NCBI RefSeq assembly: GCF_003201285.1
Contig: NZ_QICS01000001.1
Location: 830,678 to 894,677 of the forward strand
Direction: 5' to 3'
From: Lachnotalea glycerini
GTDB lineage: Bacteria > Bacillota > Clostridia > Lachnospirales > Lachnospiraceae
Length of the DNA: 64,000 nt
Shown piece by piece: positions 36,473 to 43,662 of this stretch (its first letter is position 1; each line of letters opens with the position of its first letter). The translations under genes were made by a program, and so were the position numbers. The notes under the pieces were generated by a model, which did not search any database, had not been told where the DNA came from, and was given only the letters and a program-made list of their open reading frames with translations.

Positions 36473-37265
36473 AATGTATTCTCCTTTTCAATCTTTTATA
36501 TATAATAACCGTTAAAAGAACACAAAAGGCAAAAGTAATAGCAAATGCATATAAGAAAGACAATAAGTCGTTATTAAAAATATTATATCGTCCCGAAAAA
36601 ATAATATCAAAATCTAACATATATGATCCTGAAAAAAGTGTCCATGAATACTGTGAAATTAAATAATAAGCTATTATTGGTATTGACCAAACTAAAAGCT
36701 TATTACTTAAAAATAAGGAAACACATGCTGATAATAATGCTAATATAGCAGTTAATAATCCAAATTGAAAAGCAAATAGCAATGAATATATAAAATAATG
36801 CCCTGTTAGTATTATACTATGAAAACTTCCACTTCGAATCGCCGCTAAGTACACACTGTTGTTAAGCTCTGTCCATGGTATAAAAAATTTTAATAAAAGA
36901 ACAAAAATACAAACCCCTATTACCATAGTTCCTATAGCTGATACCACAATGGACATTGTCTTACTTATACAGTAGGAAAGTAGATTTCCTCTAGCCACTA
37001 ATTGCTTAATATATCCGTTTTCAAGATCCTCACAAAAACACCCTGCATAAGGTATCGAACAAAAGAACATTACAAACACATATCTTATATTATATGCACT
37101 CCACCAAAGAAGAAATATAATCGTATTTTCCTTAATCTTACCATTACTGCTTAAACTTGACCAAATCAAAATAATAGCTACACTTATAATGCTAATTAAA
37201 AACTTAAATGATAATATTGCTCTTTTTAAATCTATTTTAAAGTAATTTAGTACTTTTATATTCAT
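36465..37265 (-). CDS. ABC-transporter-associated membrane protein (permease-like) 2
   Basis: 266 residues, about six transmembrane segments, beginning with a cytoplasmic amphipathic stretch typical of ABC-2 permeases (NYFKIDLKRAILSFKFLISI), a CxxDLENGYIKQLVARG segment (the cytoplasmic coupling region of ABC-2 permeases) and a basic C-terminus. Start overlaps the lipoprotein stop by four bases (ATGA), so translation is coupled. Second permease of the five-gene operon. Confidence 0.72.
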   Translation of the reverse strand: MNIKVLNYFKIDLKRAILSFKFLISIISVAIILIWSSLSSNGKIKENTIIFLLWWSAYNIRYVFVMFFCSIPYAGCFCEDLENGYIKQLVARGNLLSYCISKTMSIVVSAIGTMVIGVCIFVLLLKFFIPWTELNNSVYLAAIRSGSFHSIILTGHYFIYSLLFAFQFGLLTAILALLSACVSLFLSNKLLVWSIPIIAYYLISQYSWTLFSGSYMLDFDIIFSGRYNIFNNDLLSFLYAFAITFAFCVLLTVIIYKRLKRRIHCE

Positions 37266-38356
37266 ACAATTTCTTCTCCAGTTATTGCATTGATAAAGGT
37301 ATCCCCTTCACTCTCTGTTAGATTATCCTTGATTGTAAACTGCCAAGTTGGTAATATATCATAGGTTCCATTATCATTTTTAATAGGTCTAAAATATAGT
37401 TCAGCCTTTGTTACTTCATAAGTTGAATCTGATAGCAACATTTCATACTTGTCTAGAATATGATTAGCAATTTCTTCAAATGGTAAAAGATTAATATATT
37501 CATTACTTACTTGAAAATCAAATAAGCCTTCAATATCTATTAACTTAACTCCTTCTTTTGTATATAAAATTTTAATTGGTGCATTTTGTTCCGATACTTT
37601 TTCAAATACATCCTCAATTGGATATTGGACAATACAATTTTGTAATTCTTGATGAGCTATAAAAAAATATCCATTATCGTCTTCACTCCAATTCGGTTTA
37701 TAAGCAGAAATATCTTCTTTTCCATCCTTACCCATTGCATATTCTTCTTGTTTTAAAGTTTTATAATCAAGAGAATAGCAAGTATAATTTCCATCTATAT
37801 CATAACCTATTTCATTCATTGTATTAATCATTTTCGTCCATATTTCTTCTTTACTAGCAAAATCGAAATCTAAATCAGTTGAGTAAAGGTTCGCGTTATA
37901 ATCATCATCATATTCACTAAAAGAATGACTATAATAAATATGCTCAGGTGTTAAATAAATAAGTGAATCTGATGATATACTTAAATCTTCATAGTTACTG
38001 CTTTGATAAGAAACGAAGTTATCACCATCTATGTTATGTTCTTCTTTACTTGCAGTCTCTTTGTCCTTAAATAATATTTCAAATGCCTTATCATAATCTA
38101 TTTTTTGCAAAGTACCCGTTGTATAATACAATCCCGTTTCTAGAATCTTTTGATTAAATATTATCTCCGTTTGAAAAGTGATATTTTCTCCTACTTTATT
38201 ATAAGATTCCGGTATCTGATATGGTTCTCTCTCCTCTTGCACAGCTTCAGATACATCTTGCGATTTTCTTTCATTTATTTGATTTGAAGCTTTATTGGAA
38301 CATGCAGTAAGAGAAATTAAAAAAATTAAAATTAAATAAATTTTCTTCTTTTTCAT
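37262..38356 (-). CDS. Lipoprotein of unknown function in ABC operon
   Basis: 364 residues with a lipoprotein signal peptide: basic start MKKKKIYLI, hydrophobic core, lipobox LTAC with Cys at residue 19. The mature part is acidic and rich in Tyr, Asp and Glu, with an N-terminal linker (Ser/Glu/Arg-rich) and probably two or more beta-rich domains; no family is recognised. It could be a substrate receptor or accessory factor of the following ABC permeases. It is separated from the secreted-protein gene upstream by a perfect 16-bp hairpin. Confidence 0.8.
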   Translation of the reverse strand: MKKKKIYLILIFLISLTACSNKASNQINERKSQDVSEAVQEEREPYQIPESYNKVGENITFQTEIIFNQKILETGLYYTTGTLQKIDYDKAFEILFKDKETASKEEHNIDGDNFVSYQSSNYEDLSISSDSLIYLTPEHIYYSHSFSEYDDDYNANLYSTDLDFDFASKEEIWTKMINTMNEIGYDIDGNYTCYSLDYKTLKQEEYAMGKDGKEDISAYKPNWSEDDNGYFFIAHQELQNCIVQYPIEDVFEKVSEQNAPIKILYTKEGVKLIDIEGLFDFQVSNEYINLLPFEEIANHILDKYEMLLSDSTYEVTKAELYFRPIKNDNGTYDILPTWQFTIKDNLTESEGDTFINAITGEEIV

Positions 38357-38380
38357 ACAAAACCTTTCTATATTCTTTAT

Positions 38381-38416
38381 ATATAGATACTGGCACTAAG
38401 GTGCCAGTATCTATAT
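38381..38416. terminator. Perfect 16-bp hairpin between secreted protein and lipoprotein genes (attenuator)
   Basis: ATATAGATACTGGCAC (38381-38396), loop TAAG, and its exact complement (38401-38416). No T run follows on the minus strand. Such a structure after the first gene would protect its 3' end and/or lower expression of the ABC genes behind it. Confidence 0.6.
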
Positions 38417-38422
38417 GGTTTA

Positions 38423-38830
38423 TTATGGTGTATAGTTACCAGTACTTTTTACTGTACCAGTTTTTGAATAACCATAACTCGTTTGCATATAATAGTACTT
38501 ACCGCCTGGTGCATAATCATCTTTATATTTACCATCACGAGTTTCACCTATTCCATTTTCAACATATATTTCATTTGATTCTGCACTTCCACTCTTTTGT
38601 TTAGAAAAAGCAAAAAAAGCAGCATTATTAGTATTAAAAGTATATGGTGTTACATAAAAGTATTTATCTCCATCCGTATTTTTTGTTACTTTTTTTGACA
38701 AATTGTCTTGGTTAGTAGCTGACTTGTTTACCGTTATAGTATATGGTACTGTATCTGCATAAATCGGTATCGATACTGTCAAAAGCATTCCCAAAACGCC
38801 ACAACCCAAAATCATTTTTTTTAATCTCAT
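38423..38830 (-). CDS. Small secreted protein of unknown function, first gene of ABC operon
   Basis: 135 residues with a Sec signal peptide (MRLKKMILGCGVLGMLLTV..., cleavage likely after IYA). The mature part of about 110 residues is polar, rich in Asn, Thr, Lys, Tyr, without Cys, probably beta-structured; it resembles the small secreted DUF2712-type proteins that accompany ABC transporters in Bacilli, but this is weak. It has a strong AGGAGGG site, its own promoter and a hairpin directly after the stop, the layout of a highly expressed secreted product followed by lower-level transporter genes. Divergent from the BlaI/M56 operon. Confidence 0.75.
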   Translation of the reverse strand: MRLKKMILGCGVLGMLLTVSIPIYADTVPYTITVNKSATNQDNLSKKVTKNTDGDKYFYVTPYTFNTNNAAFFAFSKQKSGSAESNEIYVENGIGETRDGKYKDDYAPGGKYYYMQTSYGYSKTGTVKSTGNYTP

Positions 38831-38905
38831 AAAATTTCCCTCCTTAATTTGAATACTATAAACATTTATTTTATAGCTTGTATTTTTTACCTACTTTTCA
38901 AACTT

Positions 38906-38935
38906 AATATAACATTTTATGTCTAATTTAGTCAA
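38906..38935 (-). promoter_or_regulatory. Promoter of the secreted protein/ABC operon
   Basis: On the minus strand TTGACT (38930-38935), 18-base spacer, TATATT (38906-38911). The spacer contains the dyad ACATTTTATGT (38912-38922). Leader about 70 bases. Confidence 0.55.
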
Positions 38936-38941
38936 TGACTA
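38929..38941. promoter_or_regulatory. Candidate BlaI-type operator 1
   Basis: Perfect palindrome TAGTCA-A-TGACTA covering the -35 box of the ABC-operon promoter. It shares its halves with the dyad at 39000-39013 over the other promoter. Confidence 0.45.
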
Positions 38942-38999
38942 TATAAGTATTCGTCTTCAAATTTAGTTTTTTCAATAAATAATATACCTACTCTAACAA

Positions 39000-39013
39000 A
39001 ATAGTTGACTATT
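39000..39013. promoter_or_regulatory. Candidate BlaI-type operator 2
   Basis: Perfect palindrome AATAGT-TG-ACTATT, containing the TTGACT that serves as -35 box for the blaI-like gene. A third small dyad ACTATAGT lies at 39032-39039 by the -10 box. Confidence 0.45.
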
Positions 39014-39033
39014 CCAATTGAATATGCGATAAC
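39005..39033 (+). promoter_or_regulatory. Candidate promoter of the BlaI/M56 operon
   Basis: TTGACT (39005-39010), 17-base spacer, GATAAC (39028-39033); a TATAAT also occurs at 39039-39044 and could serve with TTGAAT as an alternative. Start codon is about 35-40 bases downstream. Confidence 0.4.
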
Positions 39034-39072
39034 TATAGTATAATTACATCTCATTAATTAAGGAGGAGATTT

Positions 39073-39459
39073 ATGTCAAAATCAAAATTAATACCATTAA
39101 CTAACAGCGAATACGAGGTTATGAAAATCGTCTGGGAAAGTGACCATGATATTACGCTTCAAGAAGTTCTTGCCCTTTGTGCAACCAAATATCAAAAAAT
39201 TTGGAAACGAACTACTGTTGCTACATTTTTAGCGCATATTATAGAAAAGGGTGTTGCAACTTCTTATCGTAAAGGCAGATATTTTTATTATAAGCCTACC
39301 ATCAGTGAAGATGAATATAAGAAGCTTGAGACAGGTAACATGATCAATTTTTGGTATGACGGTTCTGCTTCCAACCTTGTTGCATCACTATGTAAGCAAG
39401 AATTAATATCAAAAGAGGAATTGCTGAATATACAAAAGCTAATAGATGACATGGATTAG
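39073..39459 (+). CDS. BlaI/MecI family transcriptional repressor
   Basis: 128-residue winged-helix repressor of the BlaI/MecI/CopY (penicillinase repressor) family: LTNSEYEVMKIVWESDHDIT, QEVLALCATKYQKIWKRTTV (recognition helix region), then a dimerisation C-terminus. In the classic system the repressor is cleaved when a membrane metalloprotease is activated. The next gene encodes such a protease and overlaps by 14 bases, so the pair is translationally coupled. Excellent AGGAGGAG ribosome binding site. Likely targets are the two TAGT...TGACTA dyads upstream, thereby both divergent operons. Confidence 0.92.
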   Translation: MSKSKLIPLTNSEYEVMKIVWESDHDITLQEVLALCATKYQKIWKRTTVATFLAHIIEKGVATSYRKGRYFYYKPTISEDEYKKLETGNMINFWYDGSASNLVASLCKQELISKEELLNIQKLIDDMD

Positions 39460-40840
39460 TTTTTTAGAATTTTATCTAATAAGTACTTCCTTTGGTGGCA
39501 CACTTGTAGTGTGCATGTGGTGCATATTTAATAATTTGTTCAGCAAGATAATATCAACAAACGGTACCTACCTGATTTTCAGAGCAATCATATTCTTTTA
39601 TTTTATACCTATTGTGTACTTTGAAAGACTTTATGATGTGTTCACAGATGAAGAACTTTTTAGTGCGGTACCTACAATCGGATTAATAAATCCGACCATA
39701 AGCAATGCTTTAGCTTTGCCGTTTGTCATATGGTTGACGGGATTTATCATTACATTTGGATATTGCATTTATACGCATTTATCTTTTTATTTTAAAGTTT
39801 TAAGATATAATGCATTAGTAATTGATAAATCTATCTTAGAGATTGAACGTACTATCAGTAGACACCTCAATCTAAGAAGATCATTACCTATTTATTATAA
39901 TGATAACATTTCTTCACCTATGTTAGCTGGAGTACTGTTTCCCAGAATATTACTTCCAAGCTGGTTTCCTCTGGAAGATTTGGCGATCATGCTTTATCAT
40001 GAACATATTCATTATAAACAACATGATTTGCTATTCAAAAAATTAGGTAGTATCATACTCTGCATTCATTGGTTTAATCCTTTTGTCTACAGACTGAATA
40101 AATTAATCAATGAATGGTGTGAATTTAACTGTGATAACCTGTGCTGTACAGCTCACAATTTCTTTCGCCCTAAGGAGTATGCTACTACGCTCCTTAAAAT
40201 AGCTACGGCTCCGCGTATGTATTTTAGCTTACACTATTCTGCATTTTCAGAAAAGACTTCTCAGTTGGAGCCTAGAATTAGAAGAATTGTAGCACAGCAA
40301 AAAGTATATAAATATACACGGTCATCTGCTACCATGATAAGCCTTATATTTTTTATCTTAGGCACCTATACAGTACATATAGCAGGTAATGAGGCGTTAA
40401 ACTATTATTACGATTGGTATTACAATACTTCAACCTATATTGAAGAAGTACCAATATCACTTCCAGACAAACCATTGATTCCACAATCTACTGATAAAGT
40501 GGACTCAAATACAGATGTTTTTCATGATGCGCCAAGTGTAAGCTCTAATACTGATGACATTACTTCATATTACTGGAAAGTAAAAAAGAACAATGGAATT
40601 AATTGTATGAAGGTGAATTGTAAAAAGGGACAAGTTCTTGTTGTTACCCATTATATGATTCAACAAGCAATTCCTTTGCATCATGGTGTTATCGATATGG
40701 AGGGTAACATCCATTACGTGGATGGCTCAACTTACATAGCGTTTCAATATTCGATACCAGAAGATGGAGAATATATGATTTTTACTCAGAATCCAAATGA
40801 GGGAGATGTAAATCTAAACGGCAGCTACTATTTAAAATAG
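39446..40840 (+). CDS. M56/BlaR1-type membrane metalloprotease with novel C-terminal sensor domain
   Basis: 464 residues. Three hydrophobic segments in the first 125 residues, then the cytoplasmic zinc protease domain with HExxH at His185-His189 (YHEHIHYKQHD) and a downstream EFNCDN third-ligand region, a fourth span at about 293-312 (TMISLIFFILGTYTVHIAG), a Pro/Ser/Asp linker, and an extracytoplasmic domain at about 370-464. That domain is not the penicillin-binding domain of BlaR1 (no SxxK/KTG seen); it is homologous to the secreted protein encoded next. By analogy, ligand binding outside would activate the protease to remove the BlaI-type repressor. Confidence 0.9.
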   Translation: MTWISFLEFYLISTSFGGTLVVCMWCIFNNLFSKIISTNGTYLIFRAIIFFYFIPIVYFERLYDVFTDEELFSAVPTIGLINPTISNALALPFVIWLTGFIITFGYCIYTHLSFYFKVLRYNALVIDKSILEIERTISRHLNLRRSLPIYYNDNISSPMLAGVLFPRILLPSWFPLEDLAIMLYHEHIHYKQHDLLFKKLGSIILCIHWFNPFVYRLNKLINEWCEFNCDNLCCTAHNFFRPKEYATTLLKIATAPRMYFSLHYSAFSEKTSQLEPRIRRIVAQQKVYKYTRSSATMISLIFFILGTYTVHIAGNEALNYYYDWYYNTSTYIEEVPISLPDKPLIPQSTDKVDSNTDVFHDAPSVSSNTDDITSYYWKVKKNNGINCMKVNCKKGQVLVVTHYMIQQAIPLHHGVIDMEGNIHYVDGSTYIAFQYSIPEDGEYMIFTQNPNEGDVNLNGSYYLK

Positions 40841-40893
40841 CTACTGCTAGATAACAAGATTTAACATAAAATAATTAATAAAGGAGAATTTAT

Positions 40894-41310
40894 ATGAAAA
40901 AAAATACTTTAATCACAGCTTTACTAATCGCTTCAACCATTACATTTATGCCAATGCATTCCTATGCATCCTCAACGGCATTCAATCCTGGCAGTGGCTC
41001 TGCACAAGAGCTTTATCAATTAAACAGTAAGGATACCAGTATTTATTGGCGTATTCCATCAAAGACTGCATACACCAAATATGTATCTTGCAAGGCAGGA
41101 CAAACCTTAGGTGTAGGAGTAACACTCGCTGACAGTAGTGCAAAAGCACGAATTGGTGTTATTGATCCTGATGGAACCTATCATACTAAAAGCATCGAAG
41201 GCTTTGGGTTTTTTCAGTATGAAATTTCCAGCTCTGGCACCTATGAAATCTATTGCAAGAATAACGATTCTTACGACTTTGATGTAGTTGTTAATTATTC
41301 GTTAAATTAA
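40894..41310 (+). CDS. Secreted protein homologous to the M56 sensor domain
   Basis: 138 residues with a Sec signal peptide (MKKNTLITALLIASTITF..., cleavage likely after SYA). Residues 45-138 align almost without gaps to residues 370-464 of the M56 protein: shared T-S-x-Y-W, C-K-x-G-Q-x-L, G-V-I-D-x-x-G-x-x-H, F-Q-Y-x-I, G-x-Y-x-I and terminal Y-x-L. Its fold is probably a beta sandwich of the bacterial pre-peptidase C type, a guess. Two Cys, one conserved between the pair. It is the third gene of the BlaI/M56 operon (53 bases downstream, AAAGGAG site). A decoy, ligand scavenger or co-receptor role is possible. Confidence 0.85.
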   Translation: MKKNTLITALLIASTITFMPMHSYASSTAFNPGSGSAQELYQLNSKDTSIYWRIPSKTAYTKYVSCKAGQTLGVGVTLADSSAKARIGVIDPDGTYHTKSIEGFGFFQYEISSSGTYEIYCKNNDSYDFDVVVNYSLN

Positions 41311-41367
41311 TATTTGAAAATATTATTATAATTTATTTATAATTTCATCCAATACAGTTATTCTAAC

Positions 41368-41405
41368 AAATAGACCACTACATTTAATCTTATAGTGGTC
41401 TATTT
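41368..41405. terminator. Bidirectional terminator between the secreted protein gene and oppF
   Basis: Perfect 13-bp stem AAATAGACCACTA (41368-41380) and TAGTGGTCTATTT (41393-41405) with a 12-base loop; T-rich on both outgoing strands. It ends the plus-strand BlaI operon and lies 93 bases past the oppF stop on the other strand. Confidence 0.75.
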
Positions 41406-41497
41406 TGCTTATATGATATATATTTTTACCTATCCTTGAAAAGCATTATTTTAAACAGCATTCTATATTCAATCTTCTTAATGCTTCACCAAACCCA

Positions 41498-42466
41498 TTA
41501 ATTAAATAAATGGCATTTTACCATATGACCATTTCCCATTTCCTTTACATCCGGAACTTTTGTCTTACATATCTCCATACATTGATTGCATCTTGTATGG
41601 AATTTACATCCCTCTGGTGGATTTGCAGGCGATGGAATACTACCCTTTAATACAATCCTCTCAATCTTCGCATTGGGGTCTGGTATCGGTATTGCACTAA
41701 ACAAAGCCTTTGTATATGGATGCAGAGGATTAGAAAATATATCCTCTGTAGAACCCGTTTCTACCAATCCACCCAGGTACATAACGCCCACCGTATCACA
41801 GATATGCTCTACTACAGATAAGTCATGTGAGATAAAAAGATAGGTCAATCCATATTCCTTTTGCAAATCTTCCAATAAGTTAATTATTTGAGCTTGAATG
41901 GATACGTCTAATGCAGATACTGGCTCATCGCATACAATAAATTCTGGATCAAGTGCTAATGCCCTGGCAATACAGATTCTTTGACGTTGACCACCCGAAA
42001 ATTCATGAGGATAGCGATCCTTATGATAAGGCTGCAGCCCACAGGAAGCCATAATTTTGTTTAAATGCTCTTCATGTTCTTCTTTCGGAACCAAATTATG
42101 CTCTTTCACTGCCTCCCCAATAATTTCTCCGATCGGAAGTCTTGGTGATAAGCTCGAATATGGATCTTGAAAAATAATCTGCATTTTTGTTCGTAGATTT
42201 CGTAATTCTTTCTTATTTAAACTATATACTTCTTTACCATTAAATAACACTTCTCCATCCGTTTTATCCATTAATCTTAATATCGTTCTTCCTGTTGTTG
42301 ATTTTCCGCAGCCGGATTCTCCAACCAGTCCCATTGTAGTTCCTCTTTGAATAGTAAAGCTTACATCATCCACTGCCTTAACAGCTCCTTGATTATTACG
42401 TAATGGTCCATTTTTAATAGGAAAATACTTTTTTAGATGCTTTACCTCTAAAATATAATCTGTCAT
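41498..42466 (-). CDS. oppF: Oligopeptide ABC transporter ATP-binding protein OppF
   Basis: 322 residues, ABC ATPase of the oligopeptide/dipeptide importer class: Walker [13 protein letters not shown], signature FSGGQRQRICIARALAL, Walker B FIVCDEPVSALD, and the C-terminal oligopeptide-transporter extension with a conserved Cys set (CKFHTRCNQCMEICKTK) that binds an iron-sulfur cluster in related proteins. Its start shares one base with the oppD stop (TAATG). Last gene of the oppABCDF operon. Confidence 0.95.
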   Translation of the reverse strand: MTDYILEVKHLKKYFPIKNGPLRNNQGAVKAVDDVSFTIQRGTTMGLVGESGCGKSTTGRTILRLMDKTDGEVLFNGKEVYSLNKKELRNLRTKMQIIFQDPYSSLSPRLPIGEIIGEAVKEHNLVPKEEHEEHLNKIMASCGLQPYHKDRYPHEFSGGQRQRICIARALALDPEFIVCDEPVSALDVSIQAQIINLLEDLQKEYGLTYLFISHDLSVVEHICDTVGVMYLGGLVETGSTEDIFSNPLHPYTKALFSAIPIPDPNAKIERIVLKGSIPSPANPPEGCKFHTRCNQCMEICKTKVPDVKEMGNGHMVKCHLFN

Positions 42467-43629
42467 TATTGATTTTCCCCCTTATCATTCACATAACGAT
42501 AGCAACTTATAAAATGTGTTGGAGATAATTGAATCTGCTCTGGATAAGCTCCATTACAATCCGAAATACTCATTTCACAACGCTCTTTAAAATAACAATA
42601 ATCCGGCATATTAACTGGATTAGGTACCTTACCAGGAATACTGTACAAGCGGTCTACTTTCTTACCCACTGCCGGTTTACTATTCATAAGCCCAATGGTA
42701 TATGGATGACTTGGATTTGAGAAAATTTCTTCCGCTGTTCCTTTTTCAACAATGCGTCCGGCATACATCACAACCACAATATCAGCCATCTCAGCAATTA
42801 CACCTAAATCATGAGTAATCAACATGATGCTGCTATTCATTCGGTTTTTTAAGTCTCTTAATATATCAAGTATCTGAGCCTGAATTGTTACGTCAAGTGC
42901 CGTAGTAGGCTCATCTGCAATTATCAACTCAGGGTCACATGCAAGTCCCATGGCAATCATTACACGCTGGCGCATACCCCCCGAAAGCTCATGAGGATAC
43001 ATTTTATAGACTCCTTCGCTGTTTGCAATACCAACTAGCTTTAGCATTTCAATACTGCGCTTTCTAATATCCTCTTTATTCATATCCGGATAATGTAGCT
43101 GTATTACTTCATCTATTTGTAAACCAATTCGAAAAACCGGATTTAAACTTGTCATTGGTTCTTGAAAAATCATAGATAATTTATTTCCACGTAGCTTTTG
43201 CATCTCAGAAGTAGGCATTTTCGTTACATCTACTACCTCTTTTCCTGTATTAAAACGAATCGCACCTGCTACTATCTGCCCCTGTGGTCTTTGCACAAGC
43301 TGCATTAAGGACAGGCTCGTAACAGACTTGCCACATCCCGACTCTCCTACCACTCCTACCGTCTTTCCCTTTGGTATATCAAAGGATACTCCGTTTACAG
43401 ATTTTACTACTCCTACATCAGAGAAAAAATAGGTATGTAAATTATCAAACTCAACAACATTTTCTGAATTCTTCATTTGTGTAATGTATTCTTCTCTTGG
43501 AATAACCTTACGATTTTTCTTTTTCTCATATTCATCGGTAATTCTACGGTTCTCTTTGGAAATTTTTCTTGATTCTCTTGCAGTTATATAATTAGCACCC
43601 TCAGTGCTGCTTTTCTTAAATATACCCAT
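42466..43629 (-). CDS. oppD: Oligopeptide ABC transporter ATP-binding protein OppD
   Basis: About 387 residues: a basic N-terminal extension of about 55 residues ([20 protein letters not shown]), then ABC ATPase with Walker [16 protein letters not shown], signature [16 protein letters not shown], Walker [13 protein letters not shown] and the Opp-type C-terminal Cys stretch ([14 protein letters not shown]). The extension is longer than in the usual 330-residue OppD. Start chosen at 43629, with AAGGAGG; the upstream TTG lies inside that site. Confidence 0.94.
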   Translation of the reverse strand: MGIFKKSSTEGANYITARESRKISKENRRITDEYEKKKNRKVIPREEYITQMKNSENVVEFDNLHTYFFSDVGVVKSVNGVSFDIPKGKTVGVVGESGCGKSVTSLSLMQLVQRPQGQIVAGAIRFNTGKEVVDVTKMPTSEMQKLRGNKLSMIFQEPMTSLNPVFRIGLQIDEVIQLHYPDMNKEDIRKRSIEMLKLVGIANSEGVYKMYPHELSGGMRQRVMIAMGLACDPELIIADEPTTALDVTIQAQILDILRDLKNRMNSSIMLITHDLGVIAEMADIVVVMYAGRIVEKGTAEEIFSNPSHPYTIGLMNSKPAVGKKVDRLYSIPGKVPNPVNMPDYCYFKERCEMSISDCNGAYPEQIQLSPTHFISCYRYVNDKGENQ

Positions 43630-43662
43630 AATCAACCTCCTTAAGTTCGAATTCAGGCTCTT

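Noticed and set aside
38423-38830. The 135-residue protein considered as a bacteriocin precursor
   Set aside because: It has a Sec-type signal peptide, no double-glycine leader and no modification enzymes nearby, so a structural bacteriocin is not supported.
40894-41310. The secreted 138-residue protein considered as a beta-lactamase, expected after blaI-blaR1
   Set aside because: It is too short and has no SxxK, SDN or KTG motif.
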